Source: Caldilineaceae bacterium (lineage in GTDB: Bacteria; Chloroflexota; Anaerolineae; Caldilineales; Caldilineaceae). Taken from it: a stretch of DNA of 64,000 nucleotides. The stretch is taken from assembly GCA_022827195.1 (NCBI GenBank), contig JAJDTL010000037.1, forward strand, positions 62,001-126,000, in the 5' to 3' direction. Under the pieces are notes generated by a model. That model saw only the letters and a program-made list of their open reading frames with translations. It ran no database searches and was not told the DNA's origin. Positions 35,048 through 45,486 of this stretch are shown piece by piece. A program made the translations under genes and the position numbers. How positions within the stretch are numbered: position 1 is the stretch's first letter; the number at the start of each line of letters is the position of its first letter.

Positions 35048-37330
35048 TCAGTTTGGTTGGATGCGAAGCAGGACGCAGTCGGTCTCAGCCTGGAGCTCGA
35101 ATGCGCCCAGAGCGGCAGGCAGGAGCAGCCAGGAGATGGCTGGTAAGGCGACGGGCGCGCCGGCCCAGCGCAGCGTAGCGCTTCCGGAGAGGGCAGCCCA
35201 GATTTGGAAGGTGTCACCGGCGCAGATGTCGGACCAGTTCGAGCCGGGCCGTCCGGTCAGTCGTTCGACCTGAAAATAGGGACAGGCGGTCGATGTTCCG
35301 GCCGGGACGCGCAGGGCCGGCGGTGACGGGCCGCCAATTGTTCGCAAATCTGAGAGTAGCTCGCGGGTCCATCCCTCAGGAGACGGCAGGACAGGCGGCC
35401 GGGCGATTTCGGGCTCTATCATGTGCCAGTCGATTACGTCCAGAGCTTGGCGGATGTGCAGAGGGCGAGCAGCTCCATCCGTACCGGTGCGGCCCCAGTC
35501 GTAAAGGCGGTAGGTCGTGTCGCTGTTCTGCTGGATTTCGGCCACGATGGCGCCGGGCCCGAGCGCGTGGACTGTCCCCGCGGGCAGATAGATCGCGTCG
35601 CCGGCGCGGATCGACACACGATGCAGAAGCGATTCGATGTCTCCTTCTACAGCGGCCTGCGAAAGCTGTTGCCGGTTGACGCCCGCCTTCAGGCCATAGA
35701 TCAGCTCGGTGCCGGGTTCGGCGTGGAGAATGATCCAGAGCTCGGTCTTGCCCAACTCCCCGGCATGCTCGCGGGCGTATGGATCGTCCGGGTGCACCTG
35801 GACGGACAACCAGCGGGTTGCGTCCAGCAGCTTGACCAGAAGTGGAAAGTCCGGGGACGCCGCCGCCTGTCCCATCAGCCGCTCGCCTAGATGTTCATTT
35901 AGCGCGGCGAGCGAATAGCCGGCGAGGGGCCCGGACGCGACTTTCGACTGACCGTGTGGGTGGGCAGCTACTTCCCAGCTTTCGGCCACGATGCCTGGCG
36001 GGATCTTCCGGCCAAGCTTCGTGCCGAGATTGCGGCCTCCCCAGATGTAGTCCTTATAGACCGGCTCGAAGGAGAGCGGGTAAATGTGGGGTGTGAGAAT
36101 CTGCGATTGGAGCTGTGGGGAAGGCTCTGCGGCCGAAGAATCGGACGGGTTGCCGGTTTCGCGGCTCCTGGTCTTAGCCGGTTCCCTGCCTTCGTCTTCA
36201 TCGGGAAAGGGGGGCAGGTCGAGCATCTTGTGCCAGGCATAGTTGCCGAGGATGCGTATTGAGGCGACTACGGGGGCTGCCAGGACTGCGCCGAGCAACC
36301 CGGCGAGCGAGGCGCCCATGATCACGCTGACAAGGACCAGCAACGGGTGCAGGTTGAGCGCGCCGCCGACGATACGGGGCACGAGTAGCGTGTTCTCGAT
36401 CTGCTGGAGCACGACCATGGCCACCGTCACCGCGAGCGCGAACTGAAGAGGCGTCATGCCGAATGGGTGAACGCCCTGGAAAAGGGCGACCAGAATCGCT
36501 GCGCCCGCGCCGATGAGCGGACCTACGAGCGGCAGGAACTCCATAGCACCGGAGAGCAGACCCAGCCCGAGCGCGTTGTCCACGCCCATGGCGCCAAGAA
36601 CCACGCTTACGAGCACAAACATAACAAGCGCAAGCAGGGCTTGGCCGCGCATGTAGGCCGCCCACACCTGGCTGATGCTCGCCGTGAGGCGCTCTGCGTC
36701 CTGACGATAACCAGGTTTTTGGGCGAAGTTCCCGATCATGCCGCCGATGCGGGGAATGTCGATGGCGACATATATCGAAATCAGGAAAATCAAGAAGACC
36801 TGGCCGAGAACCGCCACCGTGCCGGTAACAAAGGTGGCGGCAATACTACCGCCGCGACTGAGAAGGGGCTGGAGGAGACCGAAGGCCTGGCCGAGCAGAT
36901 CCTCCCAGCCCGGCAGCTGGGGGACCAGGCTGGCGACGGGCAGGGTCAGCGGCCCGATCGTCAAGCTCTCTGGCAACTGTGTCAGCAGCGATTGCAGCTG
37001 GGCTACGGCATCCTCAAACCATCCGGGCAGCCGGCGGGACAGGTCCATGGCTTGTTGAAAGGTCGTGACGCCCACGAGCGAAAAGGTTGCTATAACTACG
37101 AGAGCCAGGACGAGGTATACGAGGAGAACTACGCTGACGCGGTTAAGAGGTGTGCGCCGGTCGATGAACGAGATCGGAGGATGGAGAAGATAGGCCAGCA
37201 GTCCGGCCAGCACCACCTGCTGCAAGAGGCCGCGAAATACCCAGACCAGGAGGCAGAACAGTGCCAGTGCCGACACTGCGACGATGGCTTTCGTCGTTGT
37301 ATTCCAGGGAGGAGAGCTTGAAAGCGACAT
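35048..37330 (-). CDS. AI-2E/PerM permease fused to mannose-6-phosphate isomerase
   Basis: A 760-aa protein with two families in one frame. Residues 1-370 are an AI-2E (PerM/TqsA) transporter: about eight helices, with FLPLVGPLIGAGAAILVALFQG and the end HPLLVLVSVIMGASLAGLLGAVLAAPVVA. Residues 373-410 are a charged Ser/Pro linker. Residues 411-760 are a type I phosphomannose isomerase: YKDYIWGGRNLG, zinc ligands Q511 and H513 (QVHPDD), E530 (GKTELW), H588 (GTVHALG). There is no in-frame ATG, GTG or TTG between M369 and the conserved isomerase start, so an independent isomerase start is unlikely. The enzyme would be tethered to the inner face of the membrane. Such a fusion is new to me. Confidence 0.88.
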   Translation of the reverse strand: MSLSSSPPWNTTTKAIVAVSALALFCLLVWVFRGLLQQVVLAGLLAYLLHPPISFIDRRTPLNRVSVVLLVYLVLALVVIATFSLVGVTTFQQAMDLSRRLPGWFEDAVAQLQSLLTQLPESLTIGPLTLPVASLVPQLPGWEDLLGQAFGLLQPLLSRGGSIAATFVTGTVAVLGQVFLIFLISIYVAIDIPRIGGMIGNFAQKPGYRQDAERLTASISQVWAAYMRGQALLALVMFVLVSVVLGAMGVDNALGLGLLSGAMEFLPLVGPLIGAGAAILVALFQGVHPFGMTPLQFALAVTVAMVVLQQIENTLLVPRIVGGALNLHPLLVLVSVIMGASLAGLLGAVLAAPVVASIRILGNYAWHKMLDLPPFPDEDEGREPAKTRSRETGNPSDSSAAEPSPQLQSQILTPHIYPLSFEPVYKDYIWGGRNLGTKLGRKIPPGIVAESWEVAAHPHGQSKVASGPLAGYSLAALNEHLGERLMGQAAASPDFPLLVKLLDATRWLSVQVHPDDPYAREHAGELGKTELWIILHAEPGTELIYGLKAGVNRQQLSQAAVEGDIESLLHRVSIRAGDAIYLPAGTVHALGPGAIVAEIQQNSDTTYRLYDWGRTGTDGAARPLHIRQALDVIDWHMIEPEIARPPVLPSPEGWTRELLSDLRTIGGPSPPALRVPAGTSTACPYFQVERLTGRPGSNWSDICAGDTFQIWAALSGSATLRWAGAPVALPAISWLLLPAALGAFELQAETDCVLLRIQPN

Positions 37331-37355
37331 CTGTTCCCGCGCGCCTCTGAGGTGG

Positions 37356-39779
37356 CTAAAGGACCTTCAAGTTGGCTCTGGAGGCCATGAATTTCTTGAC
37401 GCCCAGGCCTTGAAATGCGATCGACACTTCCTCTTCACCGCCTATTACGATGCTGTCGATGACCATACCGACGCCGAACTTTGGGTGCTCGACGCTCTGG
37501 CGGCGCTTGAACTGCGTTTCAGCCTCGGAAACAGCGGGCCTGCGGCGGCGCGGTCTTCGCTTCGACCAGTCTTGCTGGCGAGGCTCGTCCTGACCGGAGG
37601 AGACTCCCTCTTTGCCGATGAAGCCGGTTGGCTTCTCAGAATTGCTCAATGCCTCCCGCCACCTGCCGACCGCCGCCGGGCCGTCCAGCCAGCTCGTTGA
37701 GCGTTCATACTCGGCCGCATGACGCTTCTGGCGGTCGACCCTTCCCTGCAGCAGATCGGCGGGAATCTCGTCAAGAAAGCGGCTGGCCCCTTGCACTTCG
37801 CTGCTGCCCCACATGCTACGCCATCGTGCGTGGACCAGGTAGAGCCGGCGTTGTGCGCGGGTGATGCCGACGTAGGCCAGCCGGCGCTCTTCCTCCAGAT
37901 CCTCTTCATCATCGCTGTTCAAGCTGCGAGAATGGGGCAGCAATCCCTCCTCCAGGCCAATCATAAAGACAACGGGGAATTCCAGCCCCTTGGCAGTGTG
38001 CAGCGTCATCAAGGTGAGGGCGTCCTGGCCTTCGTCCAGGTCGTCCTGTTCGCTGACGAGGCTGATCTCCTCAAGAAATAGCCCGAGCGGGTCCTGCCCC
38101 GGTTCCAGTTCCTCCAAGCCGGGGCGATAATGGGCGGCGACGCCGCGCAACTCATTGATATTTTCAAACCGCTCTTCGCCTTCATCGCTGCCGTCGCGCA
38201 GGCGGTCGAGGTAGCCGCTCTCGGTCAGAATTCGGTCCAGCAGAGTGGCGACGCTCTCATATTTGCCTTGGGCTGCAATCTCTACCCAGGACGTCAATGA
38301 CCGCGCAAATCTGACAAGCGCGTTGCGAGCGCGAGCGCCGAAAGGTGGGGGCGAGACTGCGTTACGCGCAATGGCCGGAGAAGCAGAACGGGCGTCCTCC
38401 TCCTTCTCGAGGAGAAACCGTAAGGCTTGCCATTCGCTGACATCGGACGAGGCGGCCCAGTCCTTCAGGCCAGTGTAGGTGCGCTGGCCTATTCCCCGCG
38501 GCGGCTTGTTGACAATACGGTCCATTGCCATGGTGGCTGACGGGTTATGAACAAGCCGCAGATATGCCAGCACGTCCTTGATTTCGAGGCGCTCGTAGAA
38601 GCGGGTCGCCCCCACCAGGCGGTAACGCACGTGCCGGCGCACACACGCCTCCTCGAGTGCGCGGCTCTGCGCGTTCGTGCGGTAGAGCACGGCCGCTCCT
38701 CCCAGTTCCAGCCGGCTGCGATCGCTAAATCGGGCGACTACGTCGAGCACATATTCTGCCTCTTCGACTTCGTTGTAGGCTTCATGGACCGTCACCATGC
38801 GGCCCGCGCCGCCGTCTGTGTGCAGTTTCTTAGGCGTGCGATTCGTGTTCTGGGAAATGACGGCGTTGGCGACATCGAGAATGCTTTGCGTGCTGCGGTA
38901 GTTCTGTTCGAGCAGAACGACCTTCGCATCGGAATGGTCTCGGCGGAAACGCAGGACGTTGCGATAGTCGGCGCCGCGGAAACGGTAGATCGACTGGTCC
39001 TCGTCGCCGACCACAAAGAGGTTTTTGTTGCCTTCAGGCGCGCCGACCAGGAGGGCCGTCAGATCGTACTGGGCCGTGTTCGTATCCTGGAACTCGTCGA
39101 CCAGCACATATCGCCACTTCTTCTGATACTTGCTCCGTATCTCCTCGTTCTGACGCAGGAGCAGAACGGCGTGCATCAGCAGGTCGTCGAAATCCATCGC
39201 GTTGTTGTGGCGCAGAAGCTGCTGGTATCGGCCGTAAACCCGTTCACAAATTTCCTGCATGTAGCCATCGGCTTGCACGGCTTCTGGCGCGATGAGGGCG
39301 TTTTTCCAGCCGCCGATCTGTCCCAGTACTGCCCGGGGATTGAACCGTTTTTCGTCGAGATCCATCTCCTTAAGAGTCTCGCGAATGAGCGACAACTGGT
39401 CGGCGGTGTCGTAGATCACCCAATTGCGCTGGAAGCCGACCGACTCCACTTCTACGCGCAGGATGCGTGCACAGATGGAGTGAAACGTGCCGATGGACAG
39501 TCCGCCAAGGTTGGGCCGCTGCCCTGGTTTTGAGGGAGGAAACTTGTGGCCAATCAGCGACACCACGCGTTCAGCCATCTCGCGGGCGGCCTTGTTGGTG
39601 AATGTCACCGCTAGAATATGCCACGGATCGACTCTCCGTTCTTCTATCAGAAAGGCGATGCGGCGGGTTAGGACGCGCGTCTTGCCGGAACCTGGGCCTG
39701 CCAGGACCAGCACCGGCCCTTCCGTGGCGCGAACGGCCTCTTCCTGCTGCGAATTCAGTTCGGCGAGAATGTGGGACAT
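37356..39779 (-). CDS. pcrA: UvrD/PcrA-type ATP-dependent DNA helicase
   Basis: An 807-aa superfamily 1A 3'-5' helicase. Motif Q/I: LNSQQEEAVRATEGPVLVLAGPGSGKTRVL. Motif Ia: AVTFTNKAAREMAERV. Motif II: VDEFQDTNTAQYDL. Motif III: VGDEDQSIYRFRGAD. Motif IV: LEQNYRSTQSIL. Motifs V and VI: LMTLHTAKGLEFPVVF and RLAYVGITRAQRRLYL. The C-terminal tail (VEHPKFGVGMVIDSIV) is the Tudor-like RNAP-binding module found in PcrA. It acts in repair and in resolving replication-transcription conflicts. It is 80 bases downstream of rsgA. Confidence 0.96.
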   Translation of the reverse strand: MSHILAELNSQQEEAVRATEGPVLVLAGPGSGKTRVLTRRIAFLIEERRVDPWHILAVTFTNKAAREMAERVVSLIGHKFPPSKPGQRPNLGGLSIGTFHSICARILRVEVESVGFQRNWVIYDTADQLSLIRETLKEMDLDEKRFNPRAVLGQIGGWKNALIAPEAVQADGYMQEICERVYGRYQQLLRHNNAMDFDDLLMHAVLLLRQNEEIRSKYQKKWRYVLVDEFQDTNTAQYDLTALLVGAPEGNKNLFVVGDEDQSIYRFRGADYRNVLRFRRDHSDAKVVLLEQNYRSTQSILDVANAVISQNTNRTPKKLHTDGGAGRMVTVHEAYNEVEEAEYVLDVVARFSDRSRLELGGAAVLYRTNAQSRALEEACVRRHVRYRLVGATRFYERLEIKDVLAYLRLVHNPSATMAMDRIVNKPPRGIGQRTYTGLKDWAASSDVSEWQALRFLLEKEEDARSASPAIARNAVSPPPFGARARNALVRFARSLTSWVEIAAQGKYESVATLLDRILTESGYLDRLRDGSDEGEERFENINELRGVAAHYRPGLEELEPGQDPLGLFLEEISLVSEQDDLDEGQDALTLMTLHTAKGLEFPVVFMIGLEEGLLPHSRSLNSDDEEDLEEERRLAYVGITRAQRRLYLVHARWRSMWGSSEVQGASRFLDEIPADLLQGRVDRQKRHAAEYERSTSWLDGPAAVGRWREALSNSEKPTGFIGKEGVSSGQDEPRQQDWSKRRPRRRRPAVSEAETQFKRRQSVEHPKFGVGMVIDSIVIGGEEEVSIAFQGLGVKKFMASRANLKVL

Positions 39780-39859
39780 TGAGAGAGTTGCTTAGCCGAC
39801 GACAATGTGACGCCGGCAGGCGGGCTTCGATTCGGGTACCGTGGGAGGATTTGTGGCGG

Positions 39860-40942
39860 TCACCACTCCTCCAGCTGGAAGCTTTCTCCGTTCAGGAAGC
39901 GTACGTAGCTTTCGTGGCGCTCGGCTGAAATATCGCCGTCTCTCACGGCCTGGCGGACCGCGCAGTGCGGTTCGTGGTCGTGCGTACAGTTGGGAAAGTG
40001 GCAGTCATTAACGTAGGGCTTCATTTCAACGAAGTAGAAGGCGAGACTGCCCTGGTCGATCTCATACGGCGCCAGCTCGCGGATACCAGGTGTGTCTGCG
40101 ATAAAAGTCTTGTCACCAATTGGCAGGCGAAAGAGCTGCGCGCCGCGCGTCGTGTGCCGGCCCTTTCCTTCGAATTTACGCAGGTCGCCGACGCGCAGGT
40201 TCAAGTTCGGATCTATGGCATTGATGAGTGCGCTCTTGCCCACGCCGCTTGGCCCGGTCACCACCGTTAGCTTGTCGAGCAGCAGGTCGCGCAACTGACC
40301 GAGGCCGGAGGATTGCACCATCTCTGCCGGATGATGATGGAGTACGGCTTCCGTGCGCTGTGTGGCGCTGACATAGAGGAGCGGATAGCCCAACTCTTCG
40401 TAGACGCGAAACTTGCTGCGGGCCGCTTCGAGGCCGGTCAAGTCGATCTTGTTGACCGCAATCGCGGCCGGAAGCTCATTGGCCTCGGCGATCGCCAGAA
40501 AGCGGTCCAGCATGCGCAGATGGGGCTCCGGCTCCCGCACCGAGAAGACGATCAGCACCTGGTCGGGATTTGCCACGATTACGTCTTCGGCCGGCCTGGT
40601 CGTACCGGGCAGCTGACGGCTCAGCGACGATTCGCGCTCTTCGACAGAGTCGATAAGGCCCCGGCGCCTACCCTCCAGAACTACCTGCACACGGTCGCCG
40701 ACTGCGACGAGTGTCAGGTCCTTGGTCCGCTCCTGGAGCAGCCGTCCGCGCACGCGGCAACTGATCACCCTCTCGTCCGCGGTGGTCACATCAAAGTGAT
40801 GGCCTCGGGCGCGCGTCACAATGCCCGCGACTGTCCGCTCCCTCTTCTTCTTTGGTTTTGGCTTGCTCTTGGCCGGGGCGTCGAAGTAATCGTCCTCGAA
40901 GACTTCATCCCATCCTTCGTAGGCTTCAGGATTTCTGGGCAA
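39860..40942 (-). CDS. rsgA: Ribosome small-subunit assembly GTPase RsgA
   Basis: A 360-aa circularly permuted GTPase that checks late 30S maturation. After a basic N-terminal extension (residues 20-36) comes an OB domain, then the permuted motifs: NKID (G4, 164-167), SATQ (G5), GPSGVGKS (G1, 230-237), and DTPG (G3). RHTTRGAQ represents switch I. The C-terminal zinc domain has the Cys/His set [17 protein letters not shown]. The start [11 protein letters not shown] is the best fit. It is the first of a long minus-strand run with pcrA. Confidence 0.95.
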   Translation of the reverse strand: MPRNPEAYEGWDEVFEDDYFDAPAKSKPKPKKKRERTVAGIVTRARGHHFDVTTADERVISCRVRGRLLQERTKDLTLVAVGDRVQVVLEGRRRGLIDSVEERESSLSRQLPGTTRPAEDVIVANPDQVLIVFSVREPEPHLRMLDRFLAIAEANELPAAIAVNKIDLTGLEAARSKFRVYEELGYPLLYVSATQRTEAVLHHHPAEMVQSSGLGQLRDLLLDKLTVVTGPSGVGKSALINAIDPNLNLRVGDLRKFEGKGRHTTRGAQLFRLPIGDKTFIADTPGIRELAPYEIDQGSLAFYFVEMKPYVNDCHFPNCTHDHEPHCAVRQAVRDGDISAERHESYVRFLNGESFQLEEW

Positions 40943-41071
40943 AGATTTCTCCCGGGCGCGTTCACGGAACAGGTGTGGCGGGCCGCCTCGAAGTACGCCA
41001 ACGTCGCTACTAGTGTATCAACTCGTCAAGGCATTTTGCAACACGCTGGTCAATTTGGAAGTCTCCGCGAA

Positions 41072-41800
<729 letters not shown>

Positions 41801-42184
41801 TTGCGGCCTGACGGAACTGCATGAAGTGAGCAGGTGAATTCGGCATGGAGTTGGGTGCGGCGGGCCGCCGGGACCCCGCCGCCATAGGGGCTATCGTGCG
41901 GTTGCTTCAATGGACTGGCTCAACGTGGCAGTCATTCTCAGATTCGTGTCTGCCGCGCTTCAACATTCTATGAAAGGGACGGGAGTTCGCAAAATTTTCC
42001 AGTGCGACTCCGGCAGGGTATGATTGGGCGACCCGTAGGAATCCTGTCGGGCTTTGGAACGGATTCCCGCAGTTCGGAACCCAGGAACATCACAAGGCCA
42101 AACCGTAAGCAGGCGTATGCTCTGCACACGGAACTGTTTTGGGCCTGTATGGTAGACAGCACCATTTCGGTCAGGAGCAAGTCG
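41801..42184. other. Divergent intergenic region
   Basis: It lies between maf (minus) and the oxidoreductase (plus). The oxidoreductase frame extends back to 42002 but without a ribosome site or family similarity. Promoters for both sides must lie here; I see no clear -35/-10 pair. Confidence 0.5.
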
Positions 42185-43219
42185 ATGGCAAACGGCAAGT
42201 CAGACGCGGGGTCCTCCTGCGTACGAATGGCATTCATTGGATGCGGCGGAATGGCGCGCAGCCACACCCGCCGCATCCTCAAGCAGCAGGATACAACCGA
42301 AATCAGTATGGTATGCGAACCCTCGGCGCAGGCCTACGAAGTATTTTGCGAGTTGTTCGACGAAGCGGGTCAGGCGCCGCCTCCCAATGTGCCGGAGCTG
42401 GCAGAGGTGCTGCGGTGCAAGGAACTTGATGCAGTCTTCATTATCACACCCCACGCACTGCATTTCAGCCAAGCAAGCGCCTGTCTGGAAGCAGGTCTGG
42501 ATGTCTTGCTGGAGAAGCCGATGGTGATGAACGCGGAGGAGGCGGTCGCTCTCATCGACGTGCAGAGGCGAAGCGGCCGGCTTCTGTCGGTAGCCTTCAA
42601 CGGCAGCATGTCGCCGCAGGTTCGAACCGCTGTCAAAATGCTCCGCTCGGGGGCACTGGGAAAGATTCTGAATATTAGCGCGGTAGTCTGGCAGAACTGG
42701 CTGGTCCCCACCCGCGGCCTCTGGCGCCAGGATCCGGAAATCGCCGGCGGCGGCTTCATGTTTGACACCGGTGCCCACATGCTCAATACTATCTCCGATC
42801 TGGCGGGCGAAGATTTCGCTGAGGTGGCCGCCTGGATGGACAACCAGGATGCCCGCGTCGACATACTTGGAGCCGTGATCGCCCGGCTGGCTTCGGGCGC
42901 GCTCGTGTCGATGAACGCCGCGGGCAACACCGGTTGCAAGATCGGTTCGGACGTACGCGTCATGTGCGAGAAGGGGATGTTGCAGACCGGCGTCTGGGGC
43001 GAGAGGCTCCTGGTGCAAGGACCCGAAGACGAGGCACTGAAGCCTGTCGAGCTGCCCGCTTCTCTTGGCACATGGCAGCAATTCCTGCGGGTAAGGTCCG
43101 GTGAGATGGAGAACCCCTGCCCGCCGGAGATCGGATTGCGGATGGCCCGTCTTTGGGATGCGATTCGGGCCTCTGCCGCCCAGGGGGGCTGTCCTGTAAC
43201 GGTCGGTGCTTGCAGTTGA
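42185..43219 (+). CDS. Gfo/Idh/MocA oxidoreductase (ThuB-like)
   Basis: A 344-aa NAD(P)-dependent sugar dehydrogenase. The Rossmann motif is [13 protein letters not shown] and the catalytic EKP signature is in [29 protein letters not shown] carries the substrate-binding D-x-x-x-H. ATG 42185 is chosen because GGAG stands nine bases upstream. The following gene is a ThuA-family protein; the pair resembles thuAB, which oxidises trehalose and related disaccharides to 3-keto derivatives. That substrate assignment is by analogy. Confidence 0.88.
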   Translation: MANGKSDAGSSCVRMAFIGCGGMARSHTRRILKQQDTTEISMVCEPSAQAYEVFCELFDEAGQAPPPNVPELAEVLRCKELDAVFIITPHALHFSQASACLEAGLDVLLEKPMVMNAEEAVALIDVQRRSGRLLSVAFNGSMSPQVRTAVKMLRSGALGKILNISAVVWQNWLVPTRGLWRQDPEIAGGGFMFDTGAHMLNTISDLAGEDFAEVAAWMDNQDARVDILGAVIARLASGALVSMNAAGNTGCKIGSDVRVMCEKGMLQTGVWGERLLVQGPEDEALKPVELPASLGTWQQFLRVRSGEMENPCPPEIGLRMARLWDAIRASAAQGGCPVTVGACS

Positions 43220-43272
43220 AATAGTTCAGAACGCAGCAGGGGCTGCACTTGTCATCAGACGGAGGAATCTGG

Positions 43273-44061
43273 ATGGGCGACATTCGCATTACGGTCTGGA
43301 ATGAGTATCAACACGAAAAGGTAAACGAGTTTGTTGGCGGAATCTATCCCGACGGCATTCACGGGGCCATCGCCGAAGGGCTAAAGCAGCACGGGTTCAA
43401 TTCCGTCCGAACTGCTACGCTGGACGAGCCGCAGCACGGCCTAACCGATGAAGTCCTGGCGGAGACCGATGTGCTGACATGGTGGGGTCATCGCGCCCAC
43501 GCGCAGGTCTGTGACGAGGTCGTCGACAAGGTGCAGAATCGCGTGTTGGAGGGGATGGGTCTGATTGTTTTGCACTCAGGCCACTTCTCGAAGATCTTCC
43601 GCAAGTTGATGGGCACGACGTGCAGTATCCACTGGCGCGAGGCGGACGAGAGAGAGCGGATCTGGGTGGTCAAGCCATCGCACCCGATCGCGCACGGTCT
43701 GCCGCCCTACTTCGTCAATGAAGAGTGCGAGATGTACGGAGAGCTGTTTGACATCCCGACCCCGGACGATCTCGTGTTTGTCAGCTGGTTCGAGGGCGGC
43801 AATGTGTTTCGCAGCGGGGCTTGCTTCCACCGCGGCAACGGAAAGATCTTTTACTTCCGACCGGGCCATGAGACCTACCCGATTTTCCACCAGCCGATAA
43901 TTCGCAGGGTGATCGCCAACGGCGTCCGGTGGGCGGCGCCTGCAGGCGGACCGGAATTTCCGTATACTGTACCTGGTACGGTCGGGCACATCGGGATCAA
44001 CGAGAAGGAGCCGCACGAGACAATATCCGATAAGGGCTCTCTCCGAGAGAGGGTTGGCTAG
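43273..44061 (+). CDS. ThuA-family trehalose-utilisation protein
   Basis: A 262-aa protein with a class I glutamine-amidotransferase-like fold: [58 protein letters not shown], and [26 protein letters not shown] 43273 has GGAGGAA nine bases upstream; the frame extends to 43249. It sits 53 bases after the ThuB-like dehydrogenase, as in other ThuA/ThuB pairs. It probably acts in conversion of keto-disaccharides. It ends before a bidirectional terminator. Confidence 0.92.
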   Translation: MGDIRITVWNEYQHEKVNEFVGGIYPDGIHGAIAEGLKQHGFNSVRTATLDEPQHGLTDEVLAETDVLTWWGHRAHAQVCDEVVDKVQNRVLEGMGLIVLHSGHFSKIFRKLMGTTCSIHWREADERERIWVVKPSHPIAHGLPPYFVNEECEMYGELFDIPTPDDLVFVSWFEGGNVFRSGACFHRGNGKIFYFRPGHETYPIFHQPIIRRVIANGVRWAAPAGGPEFPYTVPGTVGHIGINEKEPHETISDKGSLRERVG

Positions 44062-44243
44062 CGGGAAAGTTTCGGAAAGTCCCAGCTGGGCCAATCAGCC
44101 GGCGCGCTGGAAGCAGAAGACCGCGCTGCGGAATGCTTGACTCATGGGTCAGCGATGGCGGCGTCTTCTCTGGGATGTTCTGTCTCAATTGCTGTTTCTG
44201 GCGCGTGGCAACCTGTTGCGGGATGCGCTGTATACTTGAGGAG

Positions 44244-44267
44244 AAGACGGGCGCATGCGCCCGTCTT
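44244..44267. terminator. Bidirectional terminator between thuA-like gene and tRNA
   Basis: A perfect 24-bp palindrome (AAGACGGGCGCA and its complement), followed on the plus strand by TTTGTCTTGT and on the minus strand by TCTCC. It lies 183 bp after the thuA-like stop and 13 bp beyond the tRNA 3' end. Confidence 0.8.
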
Positions 44268-44279
44268 TGTCTTGTAAGG

Positions 44280-44352
44280 CACCCCCTGTAGGAGTCGAAC
44301 CTACGACCGACGGATTAGAAGTCCGTTGCTCTATCCTCTGAGCTAAGGGGGC
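44280..44352 (-). tRNA. tRNA-Arg (anticodon TCT)
   Basis: A 73-nt cloverleaf. The acceptor GCCCCCT pairs with AGGGGGT (a G-U at the first pair). The D-arm is AGCTCAGAGGATAGAGC, the anticodon stem ACGGA/TCCGT with loop CTTCTAA, and the T-arm GTAGG-TTCGACT-CCTAC. The discriminator base is G. CCA is not encoded (CCT follows). It reads AGA codons. Confidence 0.95.
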
Positions 44353-44484
44353 GTATTTGGACCGGGGCAACGGTCTTATCGCCCGACCACCTTTCTCTGC
44401 CAGTGCTCCATCCTCACTCTTCGCCGCCAAATTCCTGCAGGCCTGCGTTAAAGAAGAATCGTGCTCCGAAAAACGGAACATTGT

Positions 44485-45486
44485 TTACTCGGTCCCTTCG
44501 GTACTATCGCTTTCGTCGGCTGGTTGCTGGTCCTCGCCGAAGGGCGACATATTGGCAGGTCGTTGCAGCAAGCTGCCCATGCGAACGCGGGCAATTACGG
44601 CCAACTGGGGATTGCTTTCCGCAGCCAGTTGGTAGGCCTCCTCGAAGAGATCGAGAGCGGCGCCGGTGTCTTCCTCCGCTTCGGCCACGCTGGCCAAGAG
44701 AAAGTAGCCCTGGGGATTGGTGGGATCCATCGCTATCGCTTCGTCGCCGACGATGCGCGCCTCTTCCAGATCGTTTATCCACAGCCGGATGGAGCCAACC
44801 GTCCACAAATAGGACACGTGCTGATCGGAGGGCACCATCGCCCTGGCCTCCTCCAAGGCCTGCCGGGAGCGCTCGCTCTGCCCCAATTTGTCACGGACGA
44901 CCCCCTCCCATATCAGTAGTTCGGCGTCCGGCTGCGTCAGCTGGGCCTTGGCCGCTTCGATCGTCGACAGTGCATCTTCCCAGCGCCCCTCGAAGGACAG
45001 CTGTTGCAACGTTGTGATTGCCTCAGACGTCACAACCGTATTGGGGTCCGGTGGAAAGACGTAGGTGAGCAGCGCCCAGACGACTGCCAGCACCGCGGCG
45101 ATGGTTCCGACCGTGATGCCCAAACGTCGGATAAGACGGCGCCGCGCGGTTGCGACGACTGCATCGAGCTGCCACCACATGCCCTCCGCCGGCGGATTGG
45201 CCTTGCGCAGTTGCTCCAACCCGCCTGCCACGTCAATCGAGCGCATGACGCGGCCCGCCTCGCGGCTCAACTTACTGAGAAGACTGCCCCAGCGAGTCTG
45301 TTCCGGCCGGAGGTCCAGGCCGCTCGTCTCCAGCAACGTGAAGCTCCCGTCGATCCTGTCCATCAGCTGCAGAAACGCTTCTACGTTGTCCCTGCGCAGC
45401 TGAACGATCAGGCGTTCCGCTTCGGCGAGATCTTCCCGCAAGCTGGTGGCCAGGCCCTGGCGCTCTTCGCGAACCGAATAGGCCAT
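44485..45486 (-). CDS. TPR-repeat protein with one membrane helix
   Basis: A 333-aa protein. Residues 1-120 are a helical cytoplasmic region (LREDLAEAERLIVQLRRDN...). One membrane helix follows at about 122-146 (LGITVGTIAAVLAVVWALLTYVF), then a C-terminal tetratricopeptide array (EGRWEDALSTIEAAKAQL, LGQSERSRQALEEARAMVPSD, NDLEEARIVGDEAIAMDPTNPQGYFLLASVAEAEED). It ends with an acidic tail. Its ATG overlaps the upstream hydrolase stop in TAATG, so translation is coupled. A role as scaffold for the metallo-hydrolase or another complex is possible; nothing more can be said. Confidence 0.8.
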   Translation of the reverse strand: MAYSVREERQGLATSLREDLAEAERLIVQLRRDNVEAFLQLMDRIDGSFTLLETSGLDLRPEQTRWGSLLSKLSREAGRVMRSIDVAGGLEQLRKANPPAEGMWWQLDAVVATARRRLIRRLGITVGTIAAVLAVVWALLTYVFPPDPNTVVTSEAITTLQQLSFEGRWEDALSTIEAAKAQLTQPDAELLIWEGVVRDKLGQSERSRQALEEARAMVPSDQHVSYLWTVGSIRLWINDLEEARIVGDEAIAMDPTNPQGYFLLASVAEAEEDTGAALDLFEEAYQLAAESNPQLAVIARVRMGSLLQRPANMSPFGEDQQPADESDSTEGTE

